From: Tanypteryx hageni
Lineage: Eukaryota > Arthropoda > Insecta > Odonata > Petaluridae
Assembly: GCA_028673005.1 (NCBI GenBank)
Contig: CM054116.1
Coordinates: forward strand, 79,744,572 to 79,808,571
Length of the DNA: 64,000 nucleotides
Reading direction: 5' to 3'
Shown: positions 21,844-33,485 of the stretch, one piece after another
Layout of the letters: every line of letters begins with the position of its first letter
Numbering within the stretch: position 1 is the first letter of the stretch
Notes under the pieces: generated by a model
The model's database searches: none
What the model was told of the DNA's origin: nothing
The model's input: the letters and a program-made list of their open reading frames with translations, nothing else
Made by a program: the position numbers and the translations under genes

Positions 21844-23099
21844 TCCAGACGGTCTATTTCTAATGAAATACGTTTTCCTTTAATAAAGTGTTTAACATGC
21901 ACAACGTGATTAGCGTGGTGGAGACATTAAATAATTGCGGTTGTATTCCAAGTATCTATTTCAGAAGTATTTATGCATTAAAATATGAGTCATTAATATC
22001 TATTTGTTGTTATTGCTGCGTGTTGTTTAAAGGCGCGTCTGCAGTATAGTCATTGACGCCTAGCATAAACGTCTAGTATTTTTCTCCTAAATTAACCCAC
22101 ATTTTTTTTCGAGATTATTTTTCTTCCACAATCTCGAGAACAAACTTTCCTTTTGCGTGTTTATCATGTGTTTTATAGATACATTTTATTTTGTTTTATT
22201 GCTTTCATTATGGAACCTGATATTCACTATTATTATTTTCATTTTAATCGTTCTTGATGAATCTGCTGCACTAATTCATATTATCATTCATCTGTTTTGC
22301 ATTTAATCATATTAATACTATTAAATTAGCCTTATTCATTAGATAGCAGAACTAAATAAAAATGTTTTCCTAATTTTAAATTTAAAAAATCTCAAAAATG
22401 TTTATTTGTTGTGTACGCCTCTAGAATGTTCACACGACTTACATTTGATCTTAAGTATTCTGATTATTTACTTATTTCTATCATCAATACATATACTTGA
22501 GCAGTACTTTTATATAAACTTAGTATAAATTCTTTAATCGACCAGCGCCGATTTTTACGATAGTTATGATAACAATTTAAACGTTTTTCTCTCAACAGGT
22601 ATGGAATACACCCTACTTAACAAGATGTGTCATTGAGCCCCCCTATTTTTTTGAGAACTGAAACGGTAAGTACTTCAAACCAATTATCGTGACGTTGTCA
22701 GTGCTAAGCGTTCGATATCGGTAAAGACAACAGCGGCTTTTAATGGAATTTTCTTATCTTATTTTTTGAACACCCTCCGCTTAGCTGAAATAGAGAAAAA
22801 TCAGAAAATCATCGACAGGGCGGCGACGATAGGGACGCTAAGCAATTTCCCCGTCCCAGTTAAAGCGTCCAAACGCTATCAAGTTGCGATCACACCCCTT
22901 CCACATCCATCAAGATAGCAATTTGCTGTTTCCGAACGGATGGGGGTCCCGGCGATCAGACCGCGAAGACTTAGTGACATATTGGCGAGCGTATGTATCC
23001 AATCTCCATTTTATTTCTCCGTACACCATACAATATTTTTTTCCCCAGTCGCCCCATCAGGCTGACGTCACGACCTCCATCTTATAGGTTCTTATAATC
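21843..23099. other. No gene recognised
   Basis: AT-rich to about 22600, then mixed composition. A 67-codon frame at 22884-23087 has no domain. Confidence 0.4.
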
Positions 23100-23480
23100 C
23101 AGCATCCTATCTATTTCGTGTGTCAGCCCGCGTTAAGTTTGATCATTTCCGACGTTCGCTGCGCGCACGCATTGCGCCGTCAAGCGACGAGCGTCATTTG
23201 TCATCCTCGTTCCGCGAGACATGGTGCTACGTCGTCGTAAAGGGTCGAGGGGGAATTATGCGAGCCAAATCCGCCTCCTCGACGTCGTTTCAACCACGCA
23301 AACACACGCGGGAAAGAGTTTGAACTCGCGAGGTCAAATGGGTGGCGTGAGTGGGTGCTAAAGGAAGTGTCTTTTTTTTAAAAGAATTTTTCTAAAGAGA
23401 CGCGCGCTCGTGTGTGGTCAGACGACATCGCGTCCTTGTTCCCGTCAGGAGTGAGTCAGAGAACGTCTTTCAGATAATAT
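23100..23480. other. CpG-rich block
   Basis: Many CG-containing words (GCTGCGCGCACGCATTGCGCC, CGACGAGCGTC, TCGACGTCG) in a locally GC-rich island flanked by AT-rich DNA. No exon recognised. Confidence 0.3.
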
Positions 23481-23793
23481 GCTCCTCGCTGGGAGGCGTC
23501 CTCATCGTAGCGGAAGTGGGGCATTGATGTAAGGATACAGATCCTATATAATGGGGAGTAGGGGCAGATAGAGGACGATTTATTTGGTTGGGATTACGCA
23601 TTGTATCAGATTTTAAATGTTCGGCTTTACTTCCGCGGCTTTGTAAAGCGCTCCATCCAGCTGTTATCTCCATTGCCGATTTTGATCTGTTCAGTGAGAT
23701 ATAAGTAATTTATTCTGATACAATGCCAACTGGGAGGAAGCCTGATTCTCAAATACAAACAAAATACTTTCATCCTTTCACATAATTTTAGTG

Positions 23794-24120
23794 CAGTAAA
23801 CTTCCAATTTAGTGGATATCGAGTTAATGGAATTTTGATTAATTGGAATTTTTAAACTTTTAACTCAAGAGTTTTAAACTGCATTACCCACATATATATG
23901 CAACGGCATTTACTTGCTTTGCGTATATCTAATAAAGATGTTATTACGTATTGCAATTGACTCGTAAGCCTACTATATACTATAGCATTAAACTAGATTT
24001 TTAAATATTTTCTTTTATTTATATTGACAGTATTTTCCTTTTTCCCATATCAATCAACCGAAATATATGCTTAAGTGGAATACGCTCGGTTTGAAAGCAT
24101 CATATAAATCGGAAGTTGTA
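23794..24120. mobile_element. Possible pogo/Tigger-like MITE
   Basis: The left end CAGTAAACTTCCAATTTAG and the reverse complement of the right end, TACAACTTCCGATTTATA, share a core ACTTCC(A/G)ATTTA. The left end continues with repeated TTAATTGGAA words, as in pogo-group termini. A TA target site is possible but not proven. No coding frame. Confidence 0.35.
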
Positions 24121-24334
24121 TAATTATAACGTACTAGTTTTTTTAAGTTTGGTTACCAAGATTTGGCTAGAATAATGAGAAGTTTGATCTCTGAATCAAT
24201 ATTAGCATTTAAGTAAAACTCAAAATAAATAATTTTAAGATATTTCTCCGATTTAACATATTAAAGATTATTAAGGAAAGAATCTCCTCTCTATACATAT
24301 CATTGGCTGCAATTCTTCCACTCCGATTTATCAT

Positions 24335-24569
24335 TTAAAAGCTTCCGAGGGAAATGATACCGTGAAAGTATGTCATGTATATAAAAAGCACATTACGCAC
24401 CCGCCTCATATTGCATTCAGACGATATTATATTTAGAAATAAAAGCAAAGTGCCTTTGTTGATATATGCTACCTTCGCCAAAAGGGAGACAATAGTCCCA
24501 TCGCAGACTCGACCATATCTCGTAGGCCGCCTCGCGACGGCATAGCGCCTGAGTAATAACCGTAAAGAA
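24335..24569. other. Sequence between pogo-like element and purine tract
   Basis: No gene recognised. The minus frame that covers it runs on into the purine tract and is compositional. Confidence 0.35.
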
Positions 24570-25090
24570 TAGAGGGAGGAAAGGATGGAAGGAGCGAGAG
24601 AGGGAGGGAGAGAAGTATAGAAGGGGATATGGAGAAAGGAGGGCGAGGGGAGGGTGCAAAGTGGAAAACTCGGGGTAAGCGGGAATAGAGAAGGAAGGAA
24701 AGAACCCAATCTAAGGCGATAGGATGAAAAGAATGGGATGTCTCTTTTTATTTTTGGCTGTAGGAGGAGGGGGAAATGGGGTACGAGACGGTGAAAACAA
24801 CGGAAGAGGGAGAAGGAACCGGATAATATTGTCAAATTCGGCGCAATAGGGGGCGGGATATTTTGTGTGGGGATCGGAAACTGGTGGGAGAAGGGGTTGA
24901 GTTTGGTGTGGTAATTGGGTTTGGTGAGTGTGCTTAAGGAGGAAGGGGACGAAGAAAACAACGGAGTGGAAGAGATGGGTCGAGAGAGGAGCCAAATAAC
25001 ATTGTCAAATTCGACGGTATAGCTGGCGGGTTATTTTGCAGGAGACGTGGCCGAGGTGGGAGTCGTTTGGATGCTGATTGGGTGGTTGGT
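24570..25090 (+). repeat. Polypurine tract with an imperfect tandem duplication
   Basis: The GA-rich plus strand carries two related units, about 24765-24925 and 24935-25090. Shared landmarks are GAAAACAACGGA, ATTGTCAAATTCG and GGCGGG(A/T)TATTTTG, offset by roughly 160-173 bp. Minus-strand Ser/Pro/Leu-rich frames are artefacts. Confidence 0.7.
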
Positions 25091-25094
25091 GTTT

Positions 25095-25124
25095 GTGTGT
25101 GCGCGCGCGCGCGTGTGTGTGTGT
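25095..25124. repeat. (GT)n(GC)n(GT)n alternating purine-pyrimidine run
   Basis: About 30 bp of strictly alternating G and T/C with a central (GC)6 core, a classical Z-DNA-forming sequence. It lies just past the tandem purine duplication. Confidence 0.9.
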
Positions 25125-25129
25125 CGATG

Positions 25130-26008
25130 GGTGCACGTGTTGGTGCGTCAAGTTGCGAGGGTTGAGACGCGCGGAGATGTTCGAATTTAAGTCCAAATTA
25201 TTTTAGGAGGGGCTCCGCGTGGAAGTGGTTTTTTCTAACTAATCAAGATTCTAGATAAATCGCTCGATAAAGCATCGGTATTCCGAGTTGTTTCTCTAAC
25301 AGCGTCCTATAAAGATGGAAGATCTTGATTTGTGGCGGAAGTTTTATATTTATATGGAACGAGTTGGGATCTTGGCCTGGATCTCCTGGCGAAACTTCGG
25401 GAAACCCTATCATGTTTAATAAGGTAATAAAGTTGCGGACAGAAACAATTGAATTTCAAAAATAAAATGAACGCCTCCTACGGAGTTTTGACGTGATCCT
25501 TTATGTATAAGTCGTTCCAACTTTTAACCCTTACGACTGACAAAATTTTATGCTATTACTGTGATGTGTGTAGTACCTATTTCAGGAGAAATAACGTGAT
25601 GTGCTATTATTTCATTCTTACCTAATTCCATCTTCTGAATAAGGAAATATACGGCCACAGTCATAAAAAAATATTCTAATGAAATTTATGTCGTATAAGT
25701 TGGTGAATTTGTTGCTCAAATATTATGCCTTAATAGAAAGAAAATTATTATTGCACTCTTGCACGATTATTTGTTAAAAACAGTAAAAACTACGCATTAT
25801 TTAAAATATTAATAATACACCATATAGAATGAATAAAATAATAGAGGAAATAAAGGAGAAAGATTGCGCATAAAATTCATATTCTGACATCAATGAAGAT
25901 GGAAGCGGTGCAAGATACAAGGCTTTAAAAAGGAAGTTATATAAATTTCGTAATGGCCCCTAAAAAATAATCATAGAGCAAAAAAAATCAACGCGAAGGC
26001 GTTCTAAC
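25130..26008. other. No gene recognised
   Basis: AT-rich unique sequence with no element ends seen. Confidence 0.4.
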
Positions 26009-27020
26009 GTGCGAATAAAAAGAGTCAAATCCCTTCGGAATTCATTTCTCCCTTGTAAAATAAATCGCGGCAACAGGAAATTCAATACAAGCGGGAGGAG
26101 CATAAGGGCGAAGGGAAGAAAGAGGCGGAGGCTGCGGCGGCGTCAGAGGCAGCATGTTGTCTCGAAGGGAGCGCACGATTATGACGGATGTGATTTACAG
26201 GTAGTGCGCGAAAAACCCGCGGGAGACCACCAACAGGCCCATTCTTTATAAACGGCTTTGCGGGGAAGGAAGAGGAGAAAATAAAGAGGAGGAATCCCTA
26301 CGCGCTGAATGGAGGCGCTCGGGAGTGGGAGGGAAATTAGAGATGGAGGCATGAAAGGGATAGAGAAGCATAGGGAATGCGAGGGGAGAGAGCAAGGAAG
26401 GGAGCATGGGCGGATAGGAAACAGAAGCGGGGAAGGAATAGAAAGAGGAGGGATGGAGAAAGAGTGAAATGGAATTTTGGGAGATAAAGATGGAGTTAGT
26501 AGAATTAAGGAGTAGATATGAGATAAATAGGCGAGGGAATTGGAGGGGGAAAGAATAGAGATGGAGGTAGTATATTTGAGAGAGAGGAGATAAAAAGGTA
26601 AGGGAGTGGGAGGAAGGGATGGAGAGGTGGAAGGAATTGTGAGGGGAGGGATATATTAAGCGAAGAGACGAGGGGGAATTTGTATTTGTGTGCGTGTGTC
26701 TAAGGGCTGTTGTTTTATGTATGAAGTGTGGAAAGTAGGAGGATGGGACGCGCCCCACCCCTCCCTTCTTCCTCTCGCCCTTTCTCCTTTTCCGTTTAGC
26801 GGGCGGGGTGTTTTTACGGAAGTGTATGGGTATAACCGCTGTTTACCGCCAGAGGATATTTTTATAGGGCGGCGCGAGAAATGCCGCGATAGCTATTGTA
26901 ACTCGCGCGGCGCCTCGTCTCAAGGGTGGAGGGCTGATGATGTCAAGACTGCGGAACGAGAGGGACGCCCGTTTTATAACCATCGGCCGGAGTTTCAACG
27001 GGCAGAGTGGTAGGAATTGT
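26009..27020. other. GC/CpG-rich block split by a polypurine tract
   Basis: 26009-26250 is GC-rich (GGCGGAGGCTGCGGCGGCGTC), ending near a TATA-like TTTATAAACGG at about 26247. A GA-rich tract follows (26262-26690), then another CpG-rich stretch (26730-27010) with GGCGGCGCGAGAAATGCCGCG. Frames of 80-107 codons here show no domain. A regulatory region or an unrecognised exon is possible. Confidence 0.35.
26262..26690 (+). repeat. Polypurine tract, 0.43 kb
   Basis: GA-rich plus strand with recurrent GATGGAG, GAGGGA and AGAGATGG words but no fixed period. The 170-codon minus frame is compositional. Confidence 0.85.
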
Positions 27021-28362
27021 AGCCACACTTCCTTTCGATATGCGGCCGTCGTAAAATGATTTGCACCATGGAAATGATTCAGAATCACAGCAGTTTTTCG
27101 AAAGTGTAATCAACTGAATTAAAATTGATTGTAGATACGCGATTTTAGGCGCAATTTTAAATATTTTTTTCAAGTTAAGAAAGAGATGAGTTACCGTTAT
27201 TATTCTCGTGTGGGAGGGAGAGTATCTCTATTTACTGTGAGAACTGTTGCTCCTCGGGGTTTATAAAGCCTATGATCCTGTTTGATGTAATGTAATGCAA
27301 GCCCATTCAGAACAATTGAAAAAACCAAATCCAGTTTGCAAGGTTTCACGCTGTTCTCGATAAAATATCTTGTTAAATACTGAATGGAGTAGGAGTTATC
27401 GGTGGATTTATTTACTAAACTGCAATTAATGGTCAAAATATAAGGTAATTATAGTGATAAAAATAATCAAAGCCATAACTTACTCATAGAACAATTTTTA
27501 TTTAGGATTTTTTGTATTACTTCTATAACACTACGATAACCATTCCTAAGAGACTAATCAATGGCGCCATAAAATATATCATTTGTGTCGATCATATATG
27601 GTTAGTTAGTGCAGGCCAGAGGAACCAATACTAAGAGCAGCTTTAAAATCGTTGAAGAAGAAACCTCTAGTAAATAAAAGTGCCATGCCAGCGCTATTAG
27701 AGATTGAGAAGAAACATAACCTCAATTATTGGCCTAATTCCACTTCACTATCCTTTTGAACGGCGCCGCTTAGAGGAAAAGAAGCCAGAAAAGAATTTTA
27801 CGTGAAATCCCGTCATCATCTAATTTGAAAGGATGTTCGTATTTCAATTTTTTTTTTCCGGGGATTTGTCTTAGCTGGAGTTTGTCCCCGGAAGCGAGCA
27901 CGTATCGTAAGACTCGCGCTAAGCCTCCGAAACATATGAGAGGATAAAGAGAGGGAATGGGGTGAAGAAGGGAGAGAGATTCTTGAGGGCCTCGCATACT
28001 CGGAACAAACGTCGGGTAATTGTTTACTAGCCGAATGTCACCAGCATTCCCGCGGTGCTTCCAGTTAGAAAATGTTTCCGAGTTTTATCCTTTAGCGGCG
28101 AATCCTGAAAAAATACACGCCGCGACAATGATCGGGCGAAAGAAGCAAACAATATTAGCAGGCACTGATTTGCTGGAGGATCGATTTAATTGAGGTTGGT
28201 ATGTATTGAATTTAAGAATGTCACAAGAAACGAGTGTGGAAAATGTGAAGCATTCCGTCATAATACAGCAAAAATATTATAATTTCAATTTTCTACGCTG
28301 TAATCGCAGGCGGACATAATTCACTAGAGTAATGTCGAGCTTGTCTATTGGCTGAAATCAAA
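27021..28362. other. No gene recognised
   Basis: AT-rich with moderate GC at 27760-28140. No domain in any frame. Confidence 0.4.
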
Positions 28363-28603
28363 TTAAAGAATAAGTGCTTAAGTATAAAAATGTTTTTAAA
28401 AAAAAGTACTCATCTTAGGTATCTCCGTTAGCCATAACAAGGTTAGGAAAAAACAAATGTGCACTTCGGCTTTTCAGTGGTGATTCACCGTAAGTAAATT
28501 CTAAAAAAGAACGAAAAGCGCATCTGATATTTTGTAAACTTGTCGCGGCTATTGGAGTTTCCTGCGGTTTTCAATTTTTGATTCTTGAGTGCGTATTCTT
28601 GAA
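28363..28603. mobile_element. M1-family MITE, 0.24 kb
   Basis: The left end AAAGAATAAGTGCTTAAG...GTATCTCCGTTAGCCATAAC is matched by the reverse complement of 28535-28603 (TTCAAGAATACGCACTCAAG...AACTCCAATAGCCGCGAC). Terminal arms are about 65 bp. Same family as 13279-14163, without the foldback insert. Flanks share AAATT, too weak to call a target duplication. Confidence 0.7.
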
Positions 28604-30990
28604 TTTCATTCATAACAATTATTGGCGGAAATCTAATAAAATTTTTTCTTCCTGATACAGTCCAGAGAACAGTTGCGTTGAGCAAATATTTTCAATCTAC
28701 ACTTGCGATTTTCTTATTATTATGAATACCATTGTTTATTTTTTTGGGTTAAGTCATAATTGGGTAAACTTTCCGATTTCTAATATATGATCCTTCTTAT
28801 ATAATTAACTTTTCTTAAGTAAATTTATCGTTAAGTATTGAATTTAAATTACATCCTCCTAACTGAAATTCCTTTACCAGGACCTTTACATGAACTACGC
28901 TTCATTTTCACACTCCTATAAAGGGAGAGAGAGAGAGTAAATCTTCAAGTTTAAGTCCTTTCGTCGACAAGAACACTATGTCTTATGAAAGCCCTTGGTA
29001 ACCGTCTCCTTGGGTAAACTGCAGATTCCTCGCTTCTTTCATGCCTAGTTACTATTGCTGTAAGAAAATATCATGTCGTAAGTTTTTATTATTCTGCATG
29101 AGCACTTGATCATAAATTTAGAAGCATACTTAAAATTGAGATTATTTATGGCGCAAATTTAAATTATTTTATCGTTAAAAGTTGCTACTTCGAAATTTTC
29201 TTCTCATTTTCAGTTTTGAATTGCGTAGGAAATTTTAATTTTTTAAAATTATTAACGTGTATTTGAATGAATTGTTTATTTTAATCTTTTTGACTTAAAA
29301 CTGTATAAGACCTAAAGGAGAGAATAATGTAGGCTTAATGACTCGTCTTTTCTTCCTGAAAAACAGCATCATCGTATGCCACCCTATTTGTGATTTCATT
29401 GATAGAAAGGTGACAAAATTTATTCATTTTCATTCTCAGATTTCATTATTAACACTTTTATTTCCTCCTCTAAATCGTTGTCGCCAAAATTTAAATCATT
29501 TCCGTCATTTTAATCTAGCAATTTGCTGGCGCAGAGCGGTCTGACAATGATTATCTTCTTGCTTAACCTGAAGGGCTTTCCGTTACGTGTTATTCACATC
29601 GGCCATCTTCGAATCCATCTACCGAAACAGTTATTTATGGAAACAGATTATGTTTACCGCTCCAAAATGTCTCCCTAATTGGCCACGAGGACGCTAAATC
29701 TTTCTCATTAGCAAAAATAAGAGATTATTTTACAATAATAATGAAGTTTTTTTGCCTCTGCAGCGTCGTCCAAAACGGACCGCGGACGTAATTATTTCGC
29801 GGGTAGAACGCATCATGGATATTTTCTAAAACTCCACATTTTTTTAAATTCCCGGCTGCACTTACCTCTTCTTCTATCATACATGCAAGTGCACACTATC
29901 GCTCTCTTCTCTTTCGACAATTCCTTTCGCCGCATTAGGGATGAGCGTAAGGGAATTACTTGGCTGCACAACCTCTTCATTTTTCCGCTCGAGTTTCACT
30001 CTCATCGGCAGAAAGGCGGGAAATTCCGGGAGCCAAAAAAGAGAGAAAGATACTGGGATAGAAATAAAAGCGAGCTATTACGAGTATCGCGAAAGTCTTT
30101 TTCCAGAGAATAACCTTCAGCGTCGAGTCTTTCTTGAGAGCCCACGCTCTCCTTCTACTTCTCCGTCAGGAGGAGGCAAGGTCCCGTCAGACTGGTTTCC
30201 AAGGCGATCCAAAGAGAGTGAATATCTTTCTGCCAACCAACTAGTCGTCCCGCCTCCCATCTCCTCCCGCCCCTCATCATCCTTTGAAGAATAGAACTGA
30301 TAACACATCTCGAAAATAGGAAGCTCCCTCAGGGAGTGCCGCCGGGAGATATCGATGTTTTTGTTGCGGCGAATGGTGCAGAAGTAAGATGTTAAATGAA
30401 AAACTGCGATTTTTTTGTCGATATGATCGTTGGAAACGCTCGTTTTTTATCTAAATGGGTCCCTTAATTAGGCGTTCTCTACCGAATGCAAGCTTGATGA
30501 AAAAATGTAATTTTTTCTATTCGTTCAATACAATTTTAGGTCAGGGAGTGTTTTTACTGTGTTTGAGATATTTTGAAACACTAAAGCTAAAATAATGTGT
30601 AATTGGTTTGTGTTCTCCAGTGTTTGAATAAGTTAAATAACTCTGTGGTTATATAAATAGGCTGTCTGTAAATTTATAGTCTTTAATTGTAAAAAATATA
30701 ACGAAATAATGAAAAACTTAACGTATTTCTACAGTAATTAGCTCACCGGCACAAATATTCGCCGTCAGAATCTAGGCAGAGGGACGTATAATAGGGACCG
30801 CATACTTGTCTGGAAGTTCATGGTAGTACCTCATTGTACGCCGCTTCATTCTCGCACCTCAATTAATCCTGGGTTCTTGTCTTTCTAGCGTGCGTGGTAT
30901 CCTTCGAAGTACCTTTCTAGCAATCAACAGGGGTTGATAAAACAGGAGAGCGGGAGCCCATTCCGTTCTTAGTCTTCGTCCTATCCTTGA
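28604..30990. other. No gene recognised; CpG-rich in 29560-30380
   Basis: AT-rich to about 29560. 29560-30380 is richer in GC and CpG, with an overlapping 117-codon frame at 29941-30294 that lacks any recognisable domain. This block could be regulatory. Confidence 0.35.
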
Positions 30991-30996
30991 TCTAGG

Positions 30997-31120
30997 ACAT
31001 TGGTTTGCGAACTTGGTCTGTTGACGACACCCCTAACTCATTTACGGCATTAAAGTGTCACCCCTTCCATTTATCATTTTACAACTTTTTATTTCCGTGG
31101 ACCAATTAAAACTTTTACTA
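30997..31120. mobile_element. Possible single hAT-type end
   Basis: CATTGGTTTGCGAACTTGG followed by GACACCCC and, later, GTGTCACCCC resembles the CAGTGGTTC..AACTTGG type of hAT MITE terminus. No partner end or target duplication found. Confidence 0.25.
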
Positions 31121-32689
31121 TGGATATGTAGAGAAATTTTAAATATTTTATATACATTGATTTTTTGTTAATATTTGGATATATCTAACAAATTTTTGTG
31201 TATTTTGGATAGAACTCGCATACTCAATGCACACCGAGACACACGGAATGGAAACCTCTTCCCTAGAGAAATGATTTTTAGGGAAAGGTTAGATTTTCTT
31301 GAACGATGCATTACAATATATTACGCTGCACCATCCAATGCATAAAGCATATTTACCATTAATAAAGTCAGGCTCAACCTTGTGGAATTTGCTCATTATG
31401 AGATGTAACGAAACAACTTTGTCACTTCCACAAAATTTAATAAAAACCACCCGTTTCGCTAAATTTAAATTTAAATTTGCCCCATAAATATTTACATCTT
31501 AATTTTCAAAGGGGTTTTAGATTACAAAAAATGTTTTTATATATGTATTCATAATTCTTATGTGTATGCAGACTGGAATCATAAAGTAATTCCATTCCTG
31601 CGTTAGTAAAATAAATTAAATTCTTACATCCCAACGAGACTCAGTTTCTCGATAATTGGATATGACTTCTGCGACGAAAGATTTCCGCGCGTTAACACCA
31701 AAACGATGACAAATTTTATGAGAATCACAAACATTTCAACATACTTTCATTTAACGGCAACATTTTCTTATTTCCCGAATCGCCACGTGGATAAACAAAT
31801 CAACGCAATCGTAAATTTACGGTACTTGTTATGGAAATTTCGGCAATAACGACGTCGCCGAGTTGTTATCTCTGAGGGGCGTAAAAGTGGTAAACACCCA
31901 GCGGAACACAATTTCTCGATTTAGCATCTCTCGAATAAAAACAAACAGACGTGATTTCTTTTTGTCACGCATGATTAGATCGCAGAGGGCTGACAGAAGT
32001 GGTCGAAACGTTTCAAAAGACATCTTATTCCATCGCGCGAAAAGCGAAGGGAATTAAAAGCGACTCGATTCTCGAGGAGGAGGACCACTTGTTCCGATTA
32101 AAGCTATTTCTTCCCCGTCGTTAATCTGCGTGTTTATCATTGCAGGCGCTTATCCCGAGGAGACCGAAAAAAATACACGCGGGATTTTACGGAAGCTTAC
32201 GATAATTTCCGAGAGGTTTTAAATTCCCGGCCTTAATGCGGCAATGAAATCGACCGTTTTCTCCTGAGGATGGAATAGGAAATGGGTGTGAGGCGGTTAT
32301 CGTCTTTCTCTCCCTCTGTCTCTTTACACTATGGGTCATTGGGCGCGAGGATTATTTCGGTTTTAAGTTCGTCGAACTCTGCGCATAACGAAATGTTAAT
32401 GAGCGGAGAAGGGGAAAGAGGGGGATAGAGAGGGAAAGAGACGCGAGAGATTGGCTCAGCGTCGAAGTGTGTATCCAAAGGGGAGATTGAATTAATCGCC
32501 CGAAACTGCTCGCATAACTCATCCTTAAAAACAGGCGGACGTAGGGATGGGAGGGGGGAATATTTTGAAGACGCGTGTAATCCATCGGCCGGATGTTGTT
32601 TTTCTCGAATTTTTATTTATTTTTTCGTTTCTTTATGAGCCGAAAAATGTCCATTAATATGGCCTGTTATTTCGTTTCGCTTTTTTGGC
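31121..32689. other. No gene recognised
   Basis: 31121-31640 is AT-rich. 31640-32340 is mixed with scattered CpG. 32400-32450 has a short purine patch. Confidence 0.4.
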
Positions 32690-32990
32690 TCGATCGGAAT
32701 GAGAGGGAGGAAAAGGAAAGAAGTGAGAGGAGGGAGAACGAAAGCCAGAAATAAACGGTAGGAGCAAGGGGACGGGAAGAAATAAGAAGAGTAGGGTAGC
32801 GAAAAGTGAAGAAAGAGAGGCAGAGAGAATTGGTGAGAGGTCGAGAGTAGAGAGAGAGGTAGATAAAATGGAGATAGGGGCAGAGAGGAATGAAGCGGCA
32901 GAGAAAATCGAGAAAGAAATGGAGAGAGGCTGAGAGAAACGGGGAGGCAGAGATAAGTCGAGAGAGGAGACAGACAGAGGCACAGGTGGA
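32690..32990 (+). repeat. Polypurine tract, 0.3 kb
   Basis: GA-rich plus strand (GAGAGAGGCAGAG, GAGAGGTCGAG words). It directly abuts a putative hAT-type MITE, and another purine tract lies on that element's far side. Confidence 0.85.
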
Positions 32991-32997
32991 TGTAAAG

Positions 32998-33224
32998 TCA
33001 GGCGACCTAGGCGATGGCCTTTTGCCCTCTGGGCGCTAGAGTCGCGATAGAGGTAGGAATAATAGAGGTTAATAATAGCTATATCGTAAGTGACTGTGTA
33101 AATAAATTATTGGGAATTTGATCGACCGTTTTCATCCTTAAAAAATTTAGCCATATGTTTTCAGAAGTCGTGAGATGTGGACCTCGCTAACCATTATCGC
33201 CTAGGGGCCACTCGTCCCCTAATT
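32998..33224. mobile_element. Possible hAT-type MITE between two purine tracts
   Basis: The left end AGGCGACCTAGGCGATGG and the reverse complement of the right end, GTGGCCCCTAGGCGATAATGG, share CCTAGGCGAT near each end. Such CCTAGGCG-rich ends are seen in some hAT-Tip100-like MITEs. The right part (33130-33224) recurs at 1-112. The TSD is unclear. Confidence 0.4.
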
Positions 33225-33485
33225 TCACGCTTGGACAGAAGGATGTAAGGAGAGATGGATGGAGGCGAGAGAAAAAGAGAGAGGAAAAGAGAAAAAGAGA
33301 GAGGAAAAGAGAGTTGAAAACAAGCAGGTGGAGATAGAGAGGGAGAGTCATTAATGGAGATGAAGAAGAAGTGGAAGAAAGAAAGATAAAGAGAGGGTAT
33401 GAGGAAAATGAGCGGGAGAGATAAGAAGAGAAATAGAGAGAGAGAGAGTAAAAAGAAAACTTGAAAAGGAGTGCGGGAGAAGGGG
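33225..33485 (+). repeat. Polypurine tract with a short tandem repeat
   Basis: GA-rich. 33268-33310 contains a roughly 20-bp unit (AGAGAAAAAGAGAGAGGAAA) repeated about twice. Minus-strand frames of 111 and 126 codons are compositional. Confidence 0.85.

Noticed and set aside
24335..24961. 208-codon minus-strand frame
   Set aside because: Mostly the complement of a purine tract; compositional.
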